52,770 nt of DNA, taken from the NCBI GenBank assembly GCA_003254885.1, contig QANT01006899.1, positions 1 to 52,770 on the forward strand, written 5' to 3'. Below are positions 42,429 through 52,770 of the stretch, piece after piece. Source of the stretch: Purshia tridentata. Lineage: Eukaryota > Streptophyta > Magnoliopsida > Rosales > Rosaceae. Made by a program: the position numbers and the translations under genes. The notes beneath the pieces were generated by a model. That model had not been told where the DNA came from. It worked only from the letters and a program-made list of their open reading frames with translations, and did not search any database. How positions within the stretch are numbered: the first letter of the stretch is position 1; every line of letters starts with the position of its first letter.

Positions 42429-44686
42429 TAAATGAGAGATTCCTTATAGGGGGTGACTATATATATATCATACATATTATTTATGTAGTAAATAACATAT
42501 AAATCAATGAAACTGTTAGTTCTAAGATTGTGTATTGGTTGGTTTCCTTGCCAAAACATGTATTTAATTCTTAATTGCTACAATAACAAGCTCTAAGTTA
42601 GAATTAAGTGTACCAAAGATGAAGAAATCAAGATTGAAGTATAAAGCAAGGGACTCAACGGTAAAATCCATTTCATGCATATCACGAAATCATTTGTGCA
42701 TTTTTTATGAGTTCCCATTTTTTTCATTTAAATGGACTCACATGCATTGCACATGACTGGGCTATTTTAAAATTGATTTCACTTGGTCACTCATGCACAA
42801 ATGCTCAGATTGTACTATTCATCATCTTCCTCCCTTGAACTGTGCGTTTTAGCCCCTATGCACAAAATCACACACTTCCCATGTAAACCACCTCATAATT
42901 CTTATCTTCATCGATCCTAGGATTCCTTTCTAGGACAACCCGAATATGCTATTATTTTGTTAGTTTGTGAGAACCATTGGGTTACTGTCACATAGCAAGA
43001 GTTGGTGAAAAAAATAAGAGTGTGTATTGGTATAGGTGTGGCCAAGAGGTTGATTCTTTTGTGACGCCCTATTCTATTCTTGCTGTTTTGCTTCTTGGGT
43101 GTATTGCCATTAGCAAAGCTCTTTCTTCTTATATTACCAATCAATTTTTATTACAAACATAATAACTACAATAAATGCTTAATTAGATACAATAATAATA
43201 TAAAGATTAATCTAATCCAATTTTTAATCTAATACAATGACAAATGCTTCCCTTTCTTGAGCCTTAAGACGCCAGAGGAGAAATTCTCAAAATGTATGAA
43301 AAAGTAGGTTATCTAAAGCAAGGTTCTCAAAACAAGTTGATATTAGAATTTAAAGTGTCTCAAAACATTATGTAGAAGCATTAACACTTCAAATAGTACA
43401 TATTAGACCGTAACTTACTTAATCATGCAAGTCTACAAAAACAATTGCTTAGCACTTCAGGCTTCTATAGTGATCGAGCTTCAAATCTATACTTTGTCTC
43501 TACTTTTCATAAAAACATCAATGACATTTAAGTTAATATTTTTCGTATAGCCAAAATTGTAGGCATATAGAAATGCGATTGAGTATGATGTAATATCTTC
43601 AAAGCTTGAATCTCATATCTTCCATTTCCGGAGAAACTAGCTAACCTAAGATTCGATAGACATGATGCCCTCGCTATAATTTTCTTATCTTTTTCATTTT
43701 AACTTATACTAAAAATATTTAATTACTTATTTATTTCTATGTTCATATCTATGTTTATATCTATTTAAACAATGAAATTTATGCTTCAAAAAAATGTGTG
43801 AGTGAGTGACAACACAAGACTCAGTGGAAATATTTGAAATGGGTTTGTGAACTCTTATCTTTAGGGCATTGGCAGAAAGATCTCCCTACATTTCTCGTGA
43901 TCTAAAAGCTACAGGTGGCGTGAGGTCGGTTTACTTTCTATGCATGTATCTTTTTAGTTATCATAGTAGTTTGTTTTAAAGGTGCTGCAATTTTTCACAA
44001 TGGAGGGTTTTTCGTATCAACAAATCTCTGTGTTTATTGTGTGGTTGTTTGTTTGTTTATTGGATCAGCTTTGGTTGATTTTAATTCACTACTTAATTAA
44101 TGAACTTCGTAATTTTTAAAAATGTGTGTGTTTAAGCCTATTCACCCCTCTAGGCTTGTTAGTGATCTAATAAGGAATTTCAGCTATTCTCGCTACGGTA
44201 CCAAACTTTTGATTGATAAGCATAATTGTTGCTTTGTGTGCTTAATCATCAGATAAAATCTAAACTTAGATTCAAAATGTTTTACGAAAGGTTGTCTGCT
44301 CAATCATATTCAAAGCTTATGGATTTCAACAATCATAACTGATGCTAGTTTTTTTGGTGAATCTTTAGAAATATTTTCTCACTAGCTATATATCTAGTAA
44401 ATGTTAAGCTACTATTTGTTAACCTAGGCATGGTCTCCCAAGGGAAAGCTATGAACGTATTTAATGCTTACACCTACCTGATTTTTTGCAGATCTTTCTT
44501 GGGTTGGCAATCTTGATTGATCAGTTTGGGTGTGTCACTCTTATACCTTGTTTGACATCCGAAAGGTCTCTAGATCACTGACCATGTTCTTTGGATACTT
44601 TTTATTTTTTTGTTGTTCTTTAGGTTGTAATACATTCTAAACATCTTTAGTACTTGTGGTTAATGTCTTTTCTTATAAAATATCTT
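42429..44686. other. Intergenic, no gene seen; possible copia LTR end
   Basis: AT-rich with scattered low-complexity tracts. Near 44126-44160 the sequence TTTAAGCCTATTCACCCCTCTAGGC resembles the 3' end of copia-type LTRs, but no partner LTR or primer site follows. A 50-base island bordered by splice-like AG and GT lies at 43865-43914; I do not recognise it. Confidence 0.35.
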
Positions 44687-44689
44687 TTA

Positions 44690-45159
44690 GGGCCCGTTTG
44701 GTTCACTGAATTGATTTATCATGAATTGATTTCCTATTTATTTTTCAGGGTAAAAGGAATGTAAGATTCCCACTACTGTGTTTGGTAACGCTAGGAAAGT
44801 AAAGAATTACCTTTTCATTTTCATTCTCATGTTTGGTAAGTGTAGGAATAAGAAATAAAAATTATCAAATTTTCCAATTATATCCTATGAGTATAAAAAG
44901 ATATGTAATAAATGGTTGGCTAGATTTGGAATTTTAAAAAATTGGTAAGGATAAATTAGTCTAAAAAACATGCAATAAATGTTTTCCTAAGAGGGGGGAA
45001 AACAAAACCTAAGCTTGAGCAAGGGTATCGTTTTCCCCCCAATAAGGGCATCAGATTCTTTTAAATCAGGAAACTATTTCTCTTCTCTGCACTTACCAAA
45101 CATGGGAATGAAATTGATTTCCCATTCCCAAGCCTCCAAAACTTGAACCAAACGGGCCC
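44690..45159. mobile_element. Tourist-like (PIF/Harbinger) MITE, 470 bp
   Basis: Ends GGGCCCGTTTGGTTCA and TTGAACCAAACGGGCCC are inverted repeats, flanked by TTA on each side (44687-44689 and 45160-45162), the target duplication of PIF/Harbinger elements. Subterminal GGAATG/CATTCC and TTTGGTAAG/CTTACCAAA motifs also recur in inverted orientation. Non-coding. Confidence 0.88.
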
Positions 45160-45162
45160 TTA

Positions 45163-46562
45163 GGGTCTTTTCTAAATTTGGCATCCCAACAAGTTGACCT
45201 TTTTAAAGGGAAATATGTTGAAGTGCATTTATACCAGATCCTGTGCACATTTGTACTATGATTCAACCCATATTCTATCAAACAAAATGGCTCAAATCAT
45301 TTTAGCTAGGGAATCTTGAGAATATAACGCTTGATGTACGAGTATTATATTCTTCAGAATTCTTAAGACGAGTACTACTGTGGCGATCCTTGATTGGGAT
45401 ATTATAGAAATATACCAAATAACTTTTTTTTTTAAAAGCCTTATATCTAATATTTCATTCATGAAAAAAAATAAAATTAGAAAACCTAGAAATCAAAAGA
45501 GTGTTACTATTCTCACTCTCTTATTCTATTTGCTACTCACCTTATATTCTCACCAACAATTAAATTAATAAAATAAAATAATCCTCTTTTCCCACCACCC
45601 ATTATCCCTAAAATACCCTTAGTATATAAATTGAAACTTGAAGCACTATTCTCACTTTTCAATCTTATCATCACACCCGTTCATTGCCTCCATGCTTTTT
45701 CTGTCCTAACTCTATTCTCTCTAAAACAATTAAATTCATCTTACAAACTCATATATTTCTTAATCATGAGGTATGATCATTTTATATTTTAAATTTGTTT
45801 TTGGTTAGGGGGTTGAATTTGATCACAAATTTCTTTTCTTCTCCTCTCCTTTTTTAGCGAAAGTGAGGAGAGGGTTGGTTGCAAATTTCATTTACTTTCC
45901 ATACTCTTTAAGAGGGTGGGCATATTATTGGGAGACTTTGTTTCATACATATGTCTCTGTATTGATATATTTATGCAGACCATATATTGGGGTGTTGCTG
46001 CAAATCAAAATTTGTTCTTTTAAATGTTGTGTCCGCTGCAAACTAGGTTGGTGAATTTATGTAGCAAACAATTTATTGTGCAATGCATATATATACCCAA
46101 AAAAATTGCGAAAATTCTATGTAAAATGAAAGTCATATTACAATTTACAAGACGAGAAATTGAAAGAAGATGAATTTAGGGAGTTTAATGGGTGTAGAGT
46201 AGGATTAATTCATTTGTTTCTTTTTAACTAGGTACTTAAAAGGTCATTTTATAAAAGACCAAAGTTGTCATTAAAATTTTTATTAAAAAGTGAGTGGAAA
46301 AATAAGACAGATAAGTGGGAATATCAATACGTAAAAAAAATTACCTTTGTTCGATGGTAGTGGTGATAGTGGTGGTCGCTGGTGATGAGGGGCGGCGGGT
46401 GCAGGGGTTGATTTCCGATGGCAATGTCGTTGGGGTTGGGAGGTGCTAGTGATGGTGTTGGGTTTGGGTGCCTGTGTTAAATAGAATTGTTGGGTGTGAT
46501 GTTGGATTGTAGTAAGGGTAGTTTAACAAAACATGTTGGGTGTATTAATAAGGTTTAACATT
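45163..46562. other. Intergenic, possible further inverted-repeat element
   Basis: No gene seen. Phrases near 45500-45545 (TACTATTCTCACTCTCTTATTC) and the inverse of 46290-46325 are about 70% alike by eye, hinting at a decayed element of about 0.8 kb. G-rich plus-strand sequence lies at 46360-46480. Confidence 0.3.
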
Positions 46563-47083
46563 TTTTAAAAGGCTTATTATCTAAATTGCCCCCTATAAAT
46601 ACATATATGTCTCACTTTGCCCCCTGAAACTTATTTTGTGTCACTTAACCCCCCACGACTCCAATACGTGTATCAAGTAACCCCTATCCGTCAACTCCGT
46701 CCCCTCCGTCCCATATTCCGTCAAGTGTAATGACGTGGCAAGGGTATTCTTGTCTCTTCGCTACACCCGGGCCCAAATAATCCAGCTAAACCATCCACAT
46801 AAGTAAATGGGTGTGTGCCTTTAATTGAGGTATTTAATTTTGTTGTAAACAGAGAAAAAGATTTAAAAAAATAACAAAATTAATTAAAATGTGGGTGTAG
46901 TCTACGGAGGTATTGTAAAAGAAATAAAAAGATGGGAAAAAACATATTAATCTTTCAAAAAACCCAAAATTGTCGAAGTCAGAGGAAGAAGACAACAAGC
47001 TAAGGTGTGAATCTCTTGTGGGCTTTTGAGTGGAATCTTGAAAGCGTGAGTTCAGAGAGTAAGCTTGGAATCTTGGAGTTACC

Positions 47084-50000
47084 ATGATTGTGCTTCGAGA
47101 GCCTGGCGCTGATCCCCTAGAATATGGTAAGCTTTTCTCTGTATGTTGGTGTGGCTTTTTCTGTGCTCAATGTGGTTGAATCAATAAAGGTGAAATATTG
47201 TACTGTGTTATGGTCCAAGCTTTGGGGTTCTTTAGTAGCTTTTTATTGTGCTATGTGTTGGACTTTCTGTAAAATATTGCTTATTTTGGCTTCTTGTGAA
47301 CTCACTGTGATTGAAAATGTTCTCAATGTTAGTTCATTTTAGTTGTCCTTTTGAAGGATTGTGGCTGTTATGGAATTTAACTCATGTTAGGTGTCACATT
47401 AATTGGTACTATTGAAGTCCGAATTCATTCCACTGGTGACAGTATATATGTAATTGTTTATTTGACCTTGACCATGTTGTTTATATTAAATTGCAGATGG
47501 TATGGAGGTTGTGACATGTGAGATGCATCATGAAGGTAGTATCCAAGGCATAGATTTTGTTGGAGGTTANGGGGGTTATGTTAGCAATTGGGATTATATG
47601 TGCCTAGATTACACTTCTATGTTAGACACTTGGGGAATGAGTACGCAGTTAAAGTATAAAACCAAGATGTGGAATATTTTGTGAAGATGGGAGGTTATTT
47701 GGAACCATTACAAACTGATGCTCAGCTTATGAGGTTTATTATTACCTTGCTCAGGGAGAACAAGACAGTGCTTGTGGTATTTTTGAGGCACACTAACATA
47801 CATAGTGTTGATGCACCTATTAATGGCGAAGATGAAAATCAAGTGTAGACAGATATTGGGTTTGAAAATGATGTGCAGGCAGGTGTTGGGGTTGAAAATG
47901 TGATGGAGCCTACTAGTAAGGTAGAGCCTACTAGTGAGGTTGAGCCTACTGGTGAAGGGAAGCCTTGTAATTTAGGGGTCCAGAATGAGATGGAGCCTAC
48001 TGGAGAAGATGTCACTACAAGTGAGAGAGCCAAAAGTAACGGCAAGAGAGTGTTAGAACATGAGGCTGAAGTTGAAGATGTACAAGTCCATACTCGAGGC
48101 AAAAGGAGACCAAAGAGGAAAGCAGCACAGGCTGCGAAGTGAGGCAGATAATGAAGACTCTGATGATCCTGAGTTTGTGGACACTGCTTATGATCAGAAT
48201 GATGCATAACTTGATTTAGGAGATCAAGATGACATGATGTTTGACTCATATGTGGATGAGCAAAGAGAAGTTGCTGAGGAAGAGGAAGAGGACACTGACT
48301 ATGGTCCTGATGATAAGATTAGGAGTATGGAAAACTCCTCAAGTGAAGAAAATGATCACAGACCAGTGATGAGGAGAACAAGACCATTGCCCAAGATCAT
48401 TGACTTTAGGCCTTCAGTTGATATGCAAAACCCTGTCTTCCAGTGTGGGCCATATAACATAATAAGGTTTCCTGATGTATATGTATGTAGAGTAGCAATC
48501 AGACAATATTCAATACTGAATGGATACTCAATTAGATTTCTCAAAAATGAAAAATATAAGGTTTTATGCAAATGTGAGGATCAATGTCCATGGAAGCTAT
48601 ATGCATCAGTAGTGAATGGGAGCCAAGAGAAATACTTGAAGGATTATGTGGGAGAGCATAACTACTGTGCTAGGGTAAAGCGTAACAAGCATGCTAATGC
48701 TAAGTGGCTGGCAACTAAATATGAAAACAGGCTTGCTAGAAACAGTAAATGGAATGTCCAAGAATTCTAAGAACAAGTGGTGGCTGATGTGAAGGTGGAT
48801 AGTAGCAGAGCCCAACTTTACAGGGCTAGACAGTTGGCATTTATTAAGGTTGAGGGGACATATAAGGCACAATATGAGGCTCAGTGGGATTACTGTGATG
48901 AACTGAAAAGGACAAACCCAGGTACCACTGTGTGTGTAAAGTCTAAAGTAGAGGTAGATGTAGACAGGCCAAGGTTTAGGAGAATTTATGTTTGTCTTAG
49001 GGGATTGAAGAAAGAGTGGATAAAGGGTTGTAGACCATTCATTGGCTGCGATGGGTGCCATATTAAAGGCCCACACCTGGCCAGCTACTTAGTGCAGTTG
49101 GTTTGGATGCCAATAATGGCATGTACCCAATTGCATGTGCCATTTGTGAGATTGAGAACTATGACACATGGAAATGGTTTTTGGAACTTCTAGCTAATGA
49201 TTTTGGATTGGATAATAGTAGATCTTATGTCTTCATGACAGACAAGCAAAAAGGGTCTGTTGATGCAGTGGGCGATCTTTTTCCCAACTCTGAGCATATG
49301 CACTGCTTGAAACATATGTATGAAAATTTCAAGAATGTTTGTCATAGAGGGGTTGGGTTGAAGAACTAGATGGAGACCATTGCCAGAACCACAATTGTGC
49401 CTTGGTGGAATGCTGCAATGGAGAAGATGTTGATGCTAGATAACAAAGCTTGGGATTGGCTAAACAAAATGAATCCCAACCACTGGTGCAAGTCTCATTT
49501 CAAGACTAAAAGCAAGGCTGATATCCTTTTAAATAATTACTGTGAGGCATTCAACAAGTCCATACTCGAGGTAAGAGACAAGCCAATCATTAGTATGTTA
49601 GAGAAGATCAGACTTTATATCATGTTGTTGATGGCACAAAGAAGGGCTAAGTGTGAAAAGTGGAAGAAGAATGTTGGTCCTAGAATCTTTAAGCTTATGG
49701 AAGACAACAGAAAAGAAGCTCAGTGGTGCATTGCCAAGTTGGCAGGGGTTCGAATATATAAAGTAGTGTGTCATAACGGCACAAGGGTTTCTGTCAATCT
49801 ACAGGCTCACACTTGCTCATGCAAAAAGTGGGATCTCAGTGGAATCCCTTGTGAGCATGCTTGTGCAGCTATAGGGTCACTTCACAAAGACTGCATAGAT
49901 TATTTGCATCCATGCTATAGCAAGGATGCATACATGAGGGCTTATAGCCCATATGTTTATCCTGTGCAAAGTCAAGATCTTTGGCCCAAGTTAGGAAAGA

Positions 50001-50726
50001 CACTAATACTGCCACCACACTACAAAAAACAGCCTGAGAGGCTCAAGAAGTCAAGAAATCGAAGTGCTAATGAGCCTCCCCCAAAGCCAAACAGAGGGAC
50101 AAAGCTATGGAGGTTTAACTCCAGACCAAGTATGGAAAATGTGGCAATTTGGGCCATAATGTGAGGACCTGCCCACAAAAGAATGGATCAGGAGATACTG
50201 CCAATAAGCCCACTAACAATCAGCCCATTAGTCAACCAAGTGTTACTGCTAGTCAGGCCAATCAAAGTAAGCCCATTCATCCACCAGGTGTTCCTACTAG
50301 TTAGCCCACTCGAAGTCAGCCCATTCAACAACCAGGAGTTCCTGCTAGACAACTAAGACAAGAAAAACTACAGGTATGTATCCCATATAATAGTTTTCAT
50401 GCACACACTGATTTGGTGGATTGAATTCTAACAGAGTGTGAGAATGATTTGTACTTGTGCATCTATGCTCGTAAATAAGGCAGACTAGAAGAATGACAGC
50501 ACTGTTAGGATCATCCTCACAACCTGTGACAGCATCACTACCGTCATCCTAAGTCTCTAGAGGATCTGCATCAGTGCCAACATTTATAGTAGCAGGAGGG
50601 TCTTCCTCACTGCCAGCACCCCAGGTTGCAGGAGGATCTTCACCTAATCAAAAAAGGTACAAGTCTCCAGCAAAGAAAACTCGTGCATCCAAGAAGATTA
50701 GACATTCATGTGATAAGACCAAATAG
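47084..50726 (+). pseudogene. MULE-2 transposase (MURA-like), interrupted
   Basis: Exon 1 (47084-47126) splices in frame to 47497. The N-terminal region (FVGG..GYVSNWDYM) is the usual variable MULE head. Then comes an acidic stretch, a MuDR-type DNA-binding domain (about 48460-48605, FPDVYVCRVAIRQYSILNG ... CEDQCPWKLYAS), and the DDE core, with FIGCDGCHIKGPH (about 49039-49077) and VFMTDKQKG (near 49230). A SWIM finger, CSCKKWDLSGIPCEHA, is intact near 49815-49860. A zinc knuckle follows near 50130, its first Cys replaced by Tyr. A repetitive Gln/Pro/Ser tail and basic KKTRASKKIRHS end near 50726. Breaks: TGA about 47682 with a frame change, TAA 48768, a one-base loss near 49082, TAG 49367, and a frame change near 50110. 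Domains are otherwise well preserved. Confidence 0.9.
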
Positions 50727-51490
50727 AAGAAATTTCAGCCTTGGAGTTAGAATTGAAGATGCTTTGACAGATTATTGGGTTTTTGAAACTTTTTTGTGTA
50801 AGCTAGTGGATTAAAATGGGAGTTTTTGTATGTTTTTCAAATCTAGGTTTCTGATAAGTGGAATGGAGTTGGAACTGTTGAAACAATTGTTATCTTATAT
50901 TATGAAGTCGGAATTGTTGGAGCTATTCGAACTGTTGAAGCAAGGTATCATTTTGAAATGGTGAAATAGAATGTTAGCTGTGCTTGGAACAATAGATAGA
51001 TATGTACTTAGAGGATGAAGATTTTTTTGCTATGAACAATTATAAATGGTGGATTGGAATAGAGGTTTTGTAAATGATATTTTCATGACAATGCTATTTT
51101 TATGGTCATTTTGAGATGTTATCTTCAAATGGATATTGTTTACTTGCTTATATGGTCTTTTAAAGTCATTTTGTTATTTCAAGCACAATTTTACAGGTCT
51201 CACTAGTGCAAGTCTGGAAATTGTGAGAATGCACAATTTTAACAAATTCAATTGCCTAAGGAAAAATTACAGAATGAGAAAATAACATGAAATTCAGTTT
51301 TCATTGATATGATAATCTCATAATAACACCTGGATCCAAAATACATATGCTCTTCATGAATTCCACAATCATAATCCTTAAAAGCTCACCAAATTTTCAA
51401 ACCAAAATAGTCAACATTGACAGAAGAAAGCACACAAAAAAGCATGAATTAGCTAGCCCAATAGTAAGATGCTCAGCAGCACCTACATGC

Positions 51491-51919
51491 TCATATCACC
51501 TTACAAAGCCAATACACCATAAACAGCAACCAAGACATGTAAAGGAATATCTTTAGCTTTCGAATTGTTGCATTTGCCACCTCAAGCTCAGCTTCCGCTC
51601 ATTGGATCTTCTTCAGCAAGCCACATAGTATATTCCTCATACGTGGGTCCACATCAGGATCAATCCATTCGAAAAACCCACATCCTTCAACTCCTCTCTG
51701 AAAAAAGCCAACATTTAAATCATACACAAATTAAAAACTATATTTATCAACAAACCCAGAAAATATTGTGCAACTGAGACATACCCTGGTGCTCGGACAT
51801 CTGAAGAACCTCCTACCTGGATTTAACCCAGTCCACGACGTGTGCATCGGAGCTGCGTGTCCACAGTGGCAGAGAGTGTGCGGCCTTAGCGGTGCAAAGT
51901 TAGCTTGAACATGCCTCAT
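51491..51919 (-). pseudogene. GRF-type zinc-finger, membrane-anchored protein of MULE-2 (one nonsense codon)
   Basis: Minus strand, ATG at 51919-51917. Exon 1 runs 51919-51785 and exon 2 from 51697, GT-AG, phase 0. The GRF finger reads CHCGHAAPMHTSW, then NPGRRFFRC in exon 1 and GCGFFEWIDPD in exon 2. A TGA at 51601-51599 would stop the protein at 77 residues. Beyond it the same frame continues with a helical charged stretch (AEAELEVANATIRKLK) and a membrane-spanning segment (IFLYMSWLLFMVYWLC) to a TGA at 51493-51491. The full plan therefore matches MULE-1's gene, including the intron position. It converges on the transposase; the 0.76 kb between them is AT-rich with no gene. The first TGA is probably a recent mutation. 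Confidence 0.75.
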
Positions 51920-52499
51920 GGTGTCAATTGCGAAATGATAATAGAGAAGACGAGAATCAATTTCGCACCCTCACTTTGAATTCAAATCCCTTTTCAAATT
52001 CTTAGAATTTATTTTTTTTAATTTTGTTGTCTGTTTACAACAAAATTAAATACCTCAATTAAAGGCACACACCCATTTAATTATGTGGATGGTCCAGCTG
52101 GATTATTTAGGCCCAGGTGTAAAGAAGAGACGAGAATACCCTTGCCACATCATCACACTTGACGGAATATGGGACAGAGTTGACGGATAGGCGTTACTTG
52201 ATACACGTATTGGAGTTGTGGGGAGGGGGGGTTAAGTGACACAAAATAAGTTTCAGTGGGCAAAGTGAGACATATATGTATTTATAGGGGCAATTTAAAT
52301 AATAAGCCTTTTAAAATGAATATGGGTGTAAAAAGTATGTTGGGGCAATGATAAAAAAAAAGGTCCAAATTAGCTGCATTATCGCAAAATGGATTCCCAA
52401 ATTTTCATATCTTAAAACATCATGCCCCTTCAAATATAAAATTTTATAAATAATTTTATTTGTGAAATCTCTCACAAGGCTTACTCTATATAGTATTTC

Positions 52500-52740
52500 A
52501 ACGAACTATCTATTTTTTAAATAGATGAATCAAATATTTTCAATATAATTATCTATTTGTTTGAGTAAAATTAGATAAATAAATAATTTTTGATTGAGGC
52601 TAATCTTTTACAAAGATAATTTATAAATAGGAACCTAAAAATAAACGGTTCAAATTATTAAAAACATTAAAAACAAAATAGAACGAGTTCATTCACCTCT
52701 ACGAATAAGTTAATGACCTGTCTATGCTATAAGCCAAAAA
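52500..52740. mobile_element. Part of a second copy of the 42095 foldback MITE family
   Basis: GAGGCTAATCTTTTACAAAGATAAT, followed by AAAAATAAACGGTTCAAAT, matches 42310-42390 closely. The preceding AT-rich arm (TTTGTTTGAGTAAAATTAGATAAA) fits the element centre. Its outer end may lie near 52740 or beyond the window. Confidence 0.6.
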
Positions 52741-52770
52741 GTAAAAAATAAACAAATAAAGAAAAAAAAA

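Larger units (their letters stand above)
46571..52308 (+). mobile_element. Mutator-like element MULE-2, 5.74 kb, younger
   Basis: Terminal inverted repeats of about 280 bp: left 46571-46852 and right 52031-52308, both opening GGCTTATTAT.TAAATTGCC and closing ...TTGTTGTAAACAG. By eye they are over 90% identical apart from a short indel in a run of CCGTCCC. An 8-bp direct repeat, TTTTAAAA, flanks both ends (46563-46570 and 52309-52316); it is palindromic, so part could belong to the repeat ends. The transposase is on the plus strand and a convergent GRF zinc-finger gene is on the minus strand. One N sits at 47570. The terminal repeats are unrelated to those of MULE-1. Confidence 0.93.

Noticed and set aside
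42977-43162. 61-codon frame with a hydrophobic stretch (SILAVLLLGCIAISKAL)
   Set aside because: It is an isolated short frame in AT-rich DNA with no homology I recognise and no promoter or intron signals.
43865-43914. Orphan exon-like 50-base island with AG and GT borders
   Set aside because: The short peptide is not recognisable and no neighbouring exons fit.
44126-44160. Copia LTR terminus
   Set aside because: Only the CCTATTCACCCCTCTAGG phrase fits; there is no partner LTR, no primer site and no coding remnant nearby.
45500-46330. Inverted-repeat element of about 0.8 kb
   Set aside because: Arms are only roughly 70% alike by eye, in AT-rich sequence, and no target duplication was seen.

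Overview
This is eukaryotic nuclear DNA from a flowering plant, most likely a woody eudicot. The evidence is GT-AG introns of plant size, a nuclear gene for a plastid SecY2 translocase, a plant ABCB transporter, and heavy loading with Ty3/gypsy, Mutator-like and miniature inverted-repeat elements. I cannot name the species. Two single N bases (12926 and 47570) and a disturbed poly-T tract show it is a draft assembly.

Layout. 1-10644: an almost complete Tat-lineage Ty3/gypsy retrotransposon, lacking only most of its 5' LTR. It has gag, a broken pol with two RNase H domains, a 74-bp tandem array, and a three-exon gene on the opposite strand with its own TATA box. 10645-11566: a decayed copy of the 3' end of the NIP30-like gene that lies 26 kb further on; the retrotransposon sits inside or at the edge of this copy. 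12422-18748: an ABCB (P-glycoprotein/MDR type) transporter gene of 12 exons, carrying two partial-exon tandem duplications and an intronic MITE. 19490-22048: a non-coding element with inverted ends and a 5-bp target duplication, full of pyrimidine-rich tandem repeats. 23286-28851: an old Mutator-like element (MULE-1). 29159-33363: plastid SECY2 (SCY2), 13 exons. 37397-39445, minus strand: a NIP30/PSME3IP1-like nuclear protein, 7 exons. 40379-40487: an orphan first exon resembling cytosolic aspartyl-tRNA synthetase. 41142-45159: minisatellites and MITEs. 46571-52308: a younger Mutator-like element (MULE-2) with about 280-bp terminal repeats.

The host genes ABCB, SCY2 and NIP30 are functionally unrelated; each appears intact and spliceable. 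The rest is mobile-element biology. The most interesting result is that both MULEs, although their terminal repeats differ, share one two-gene plan. A decayed DDE transposase (MuDR-type DNA-binding domain, SWIM finger) is converged upon by a short spliced gene encoding a GRF-type zinc finger, a charged linker and a C-terminal membrane helix, with the intron at the same place in the finger. In MULE-1 this small gene is fully open although the transposase is wrecked. The layout recalls the mudrA/mudrB pair of maize MuDR.

All exon boundaries were derived by eye from splice consensus and reading-frame continuity; there is no transcript evidence. Family names come from recognised motifs, not from database searches.
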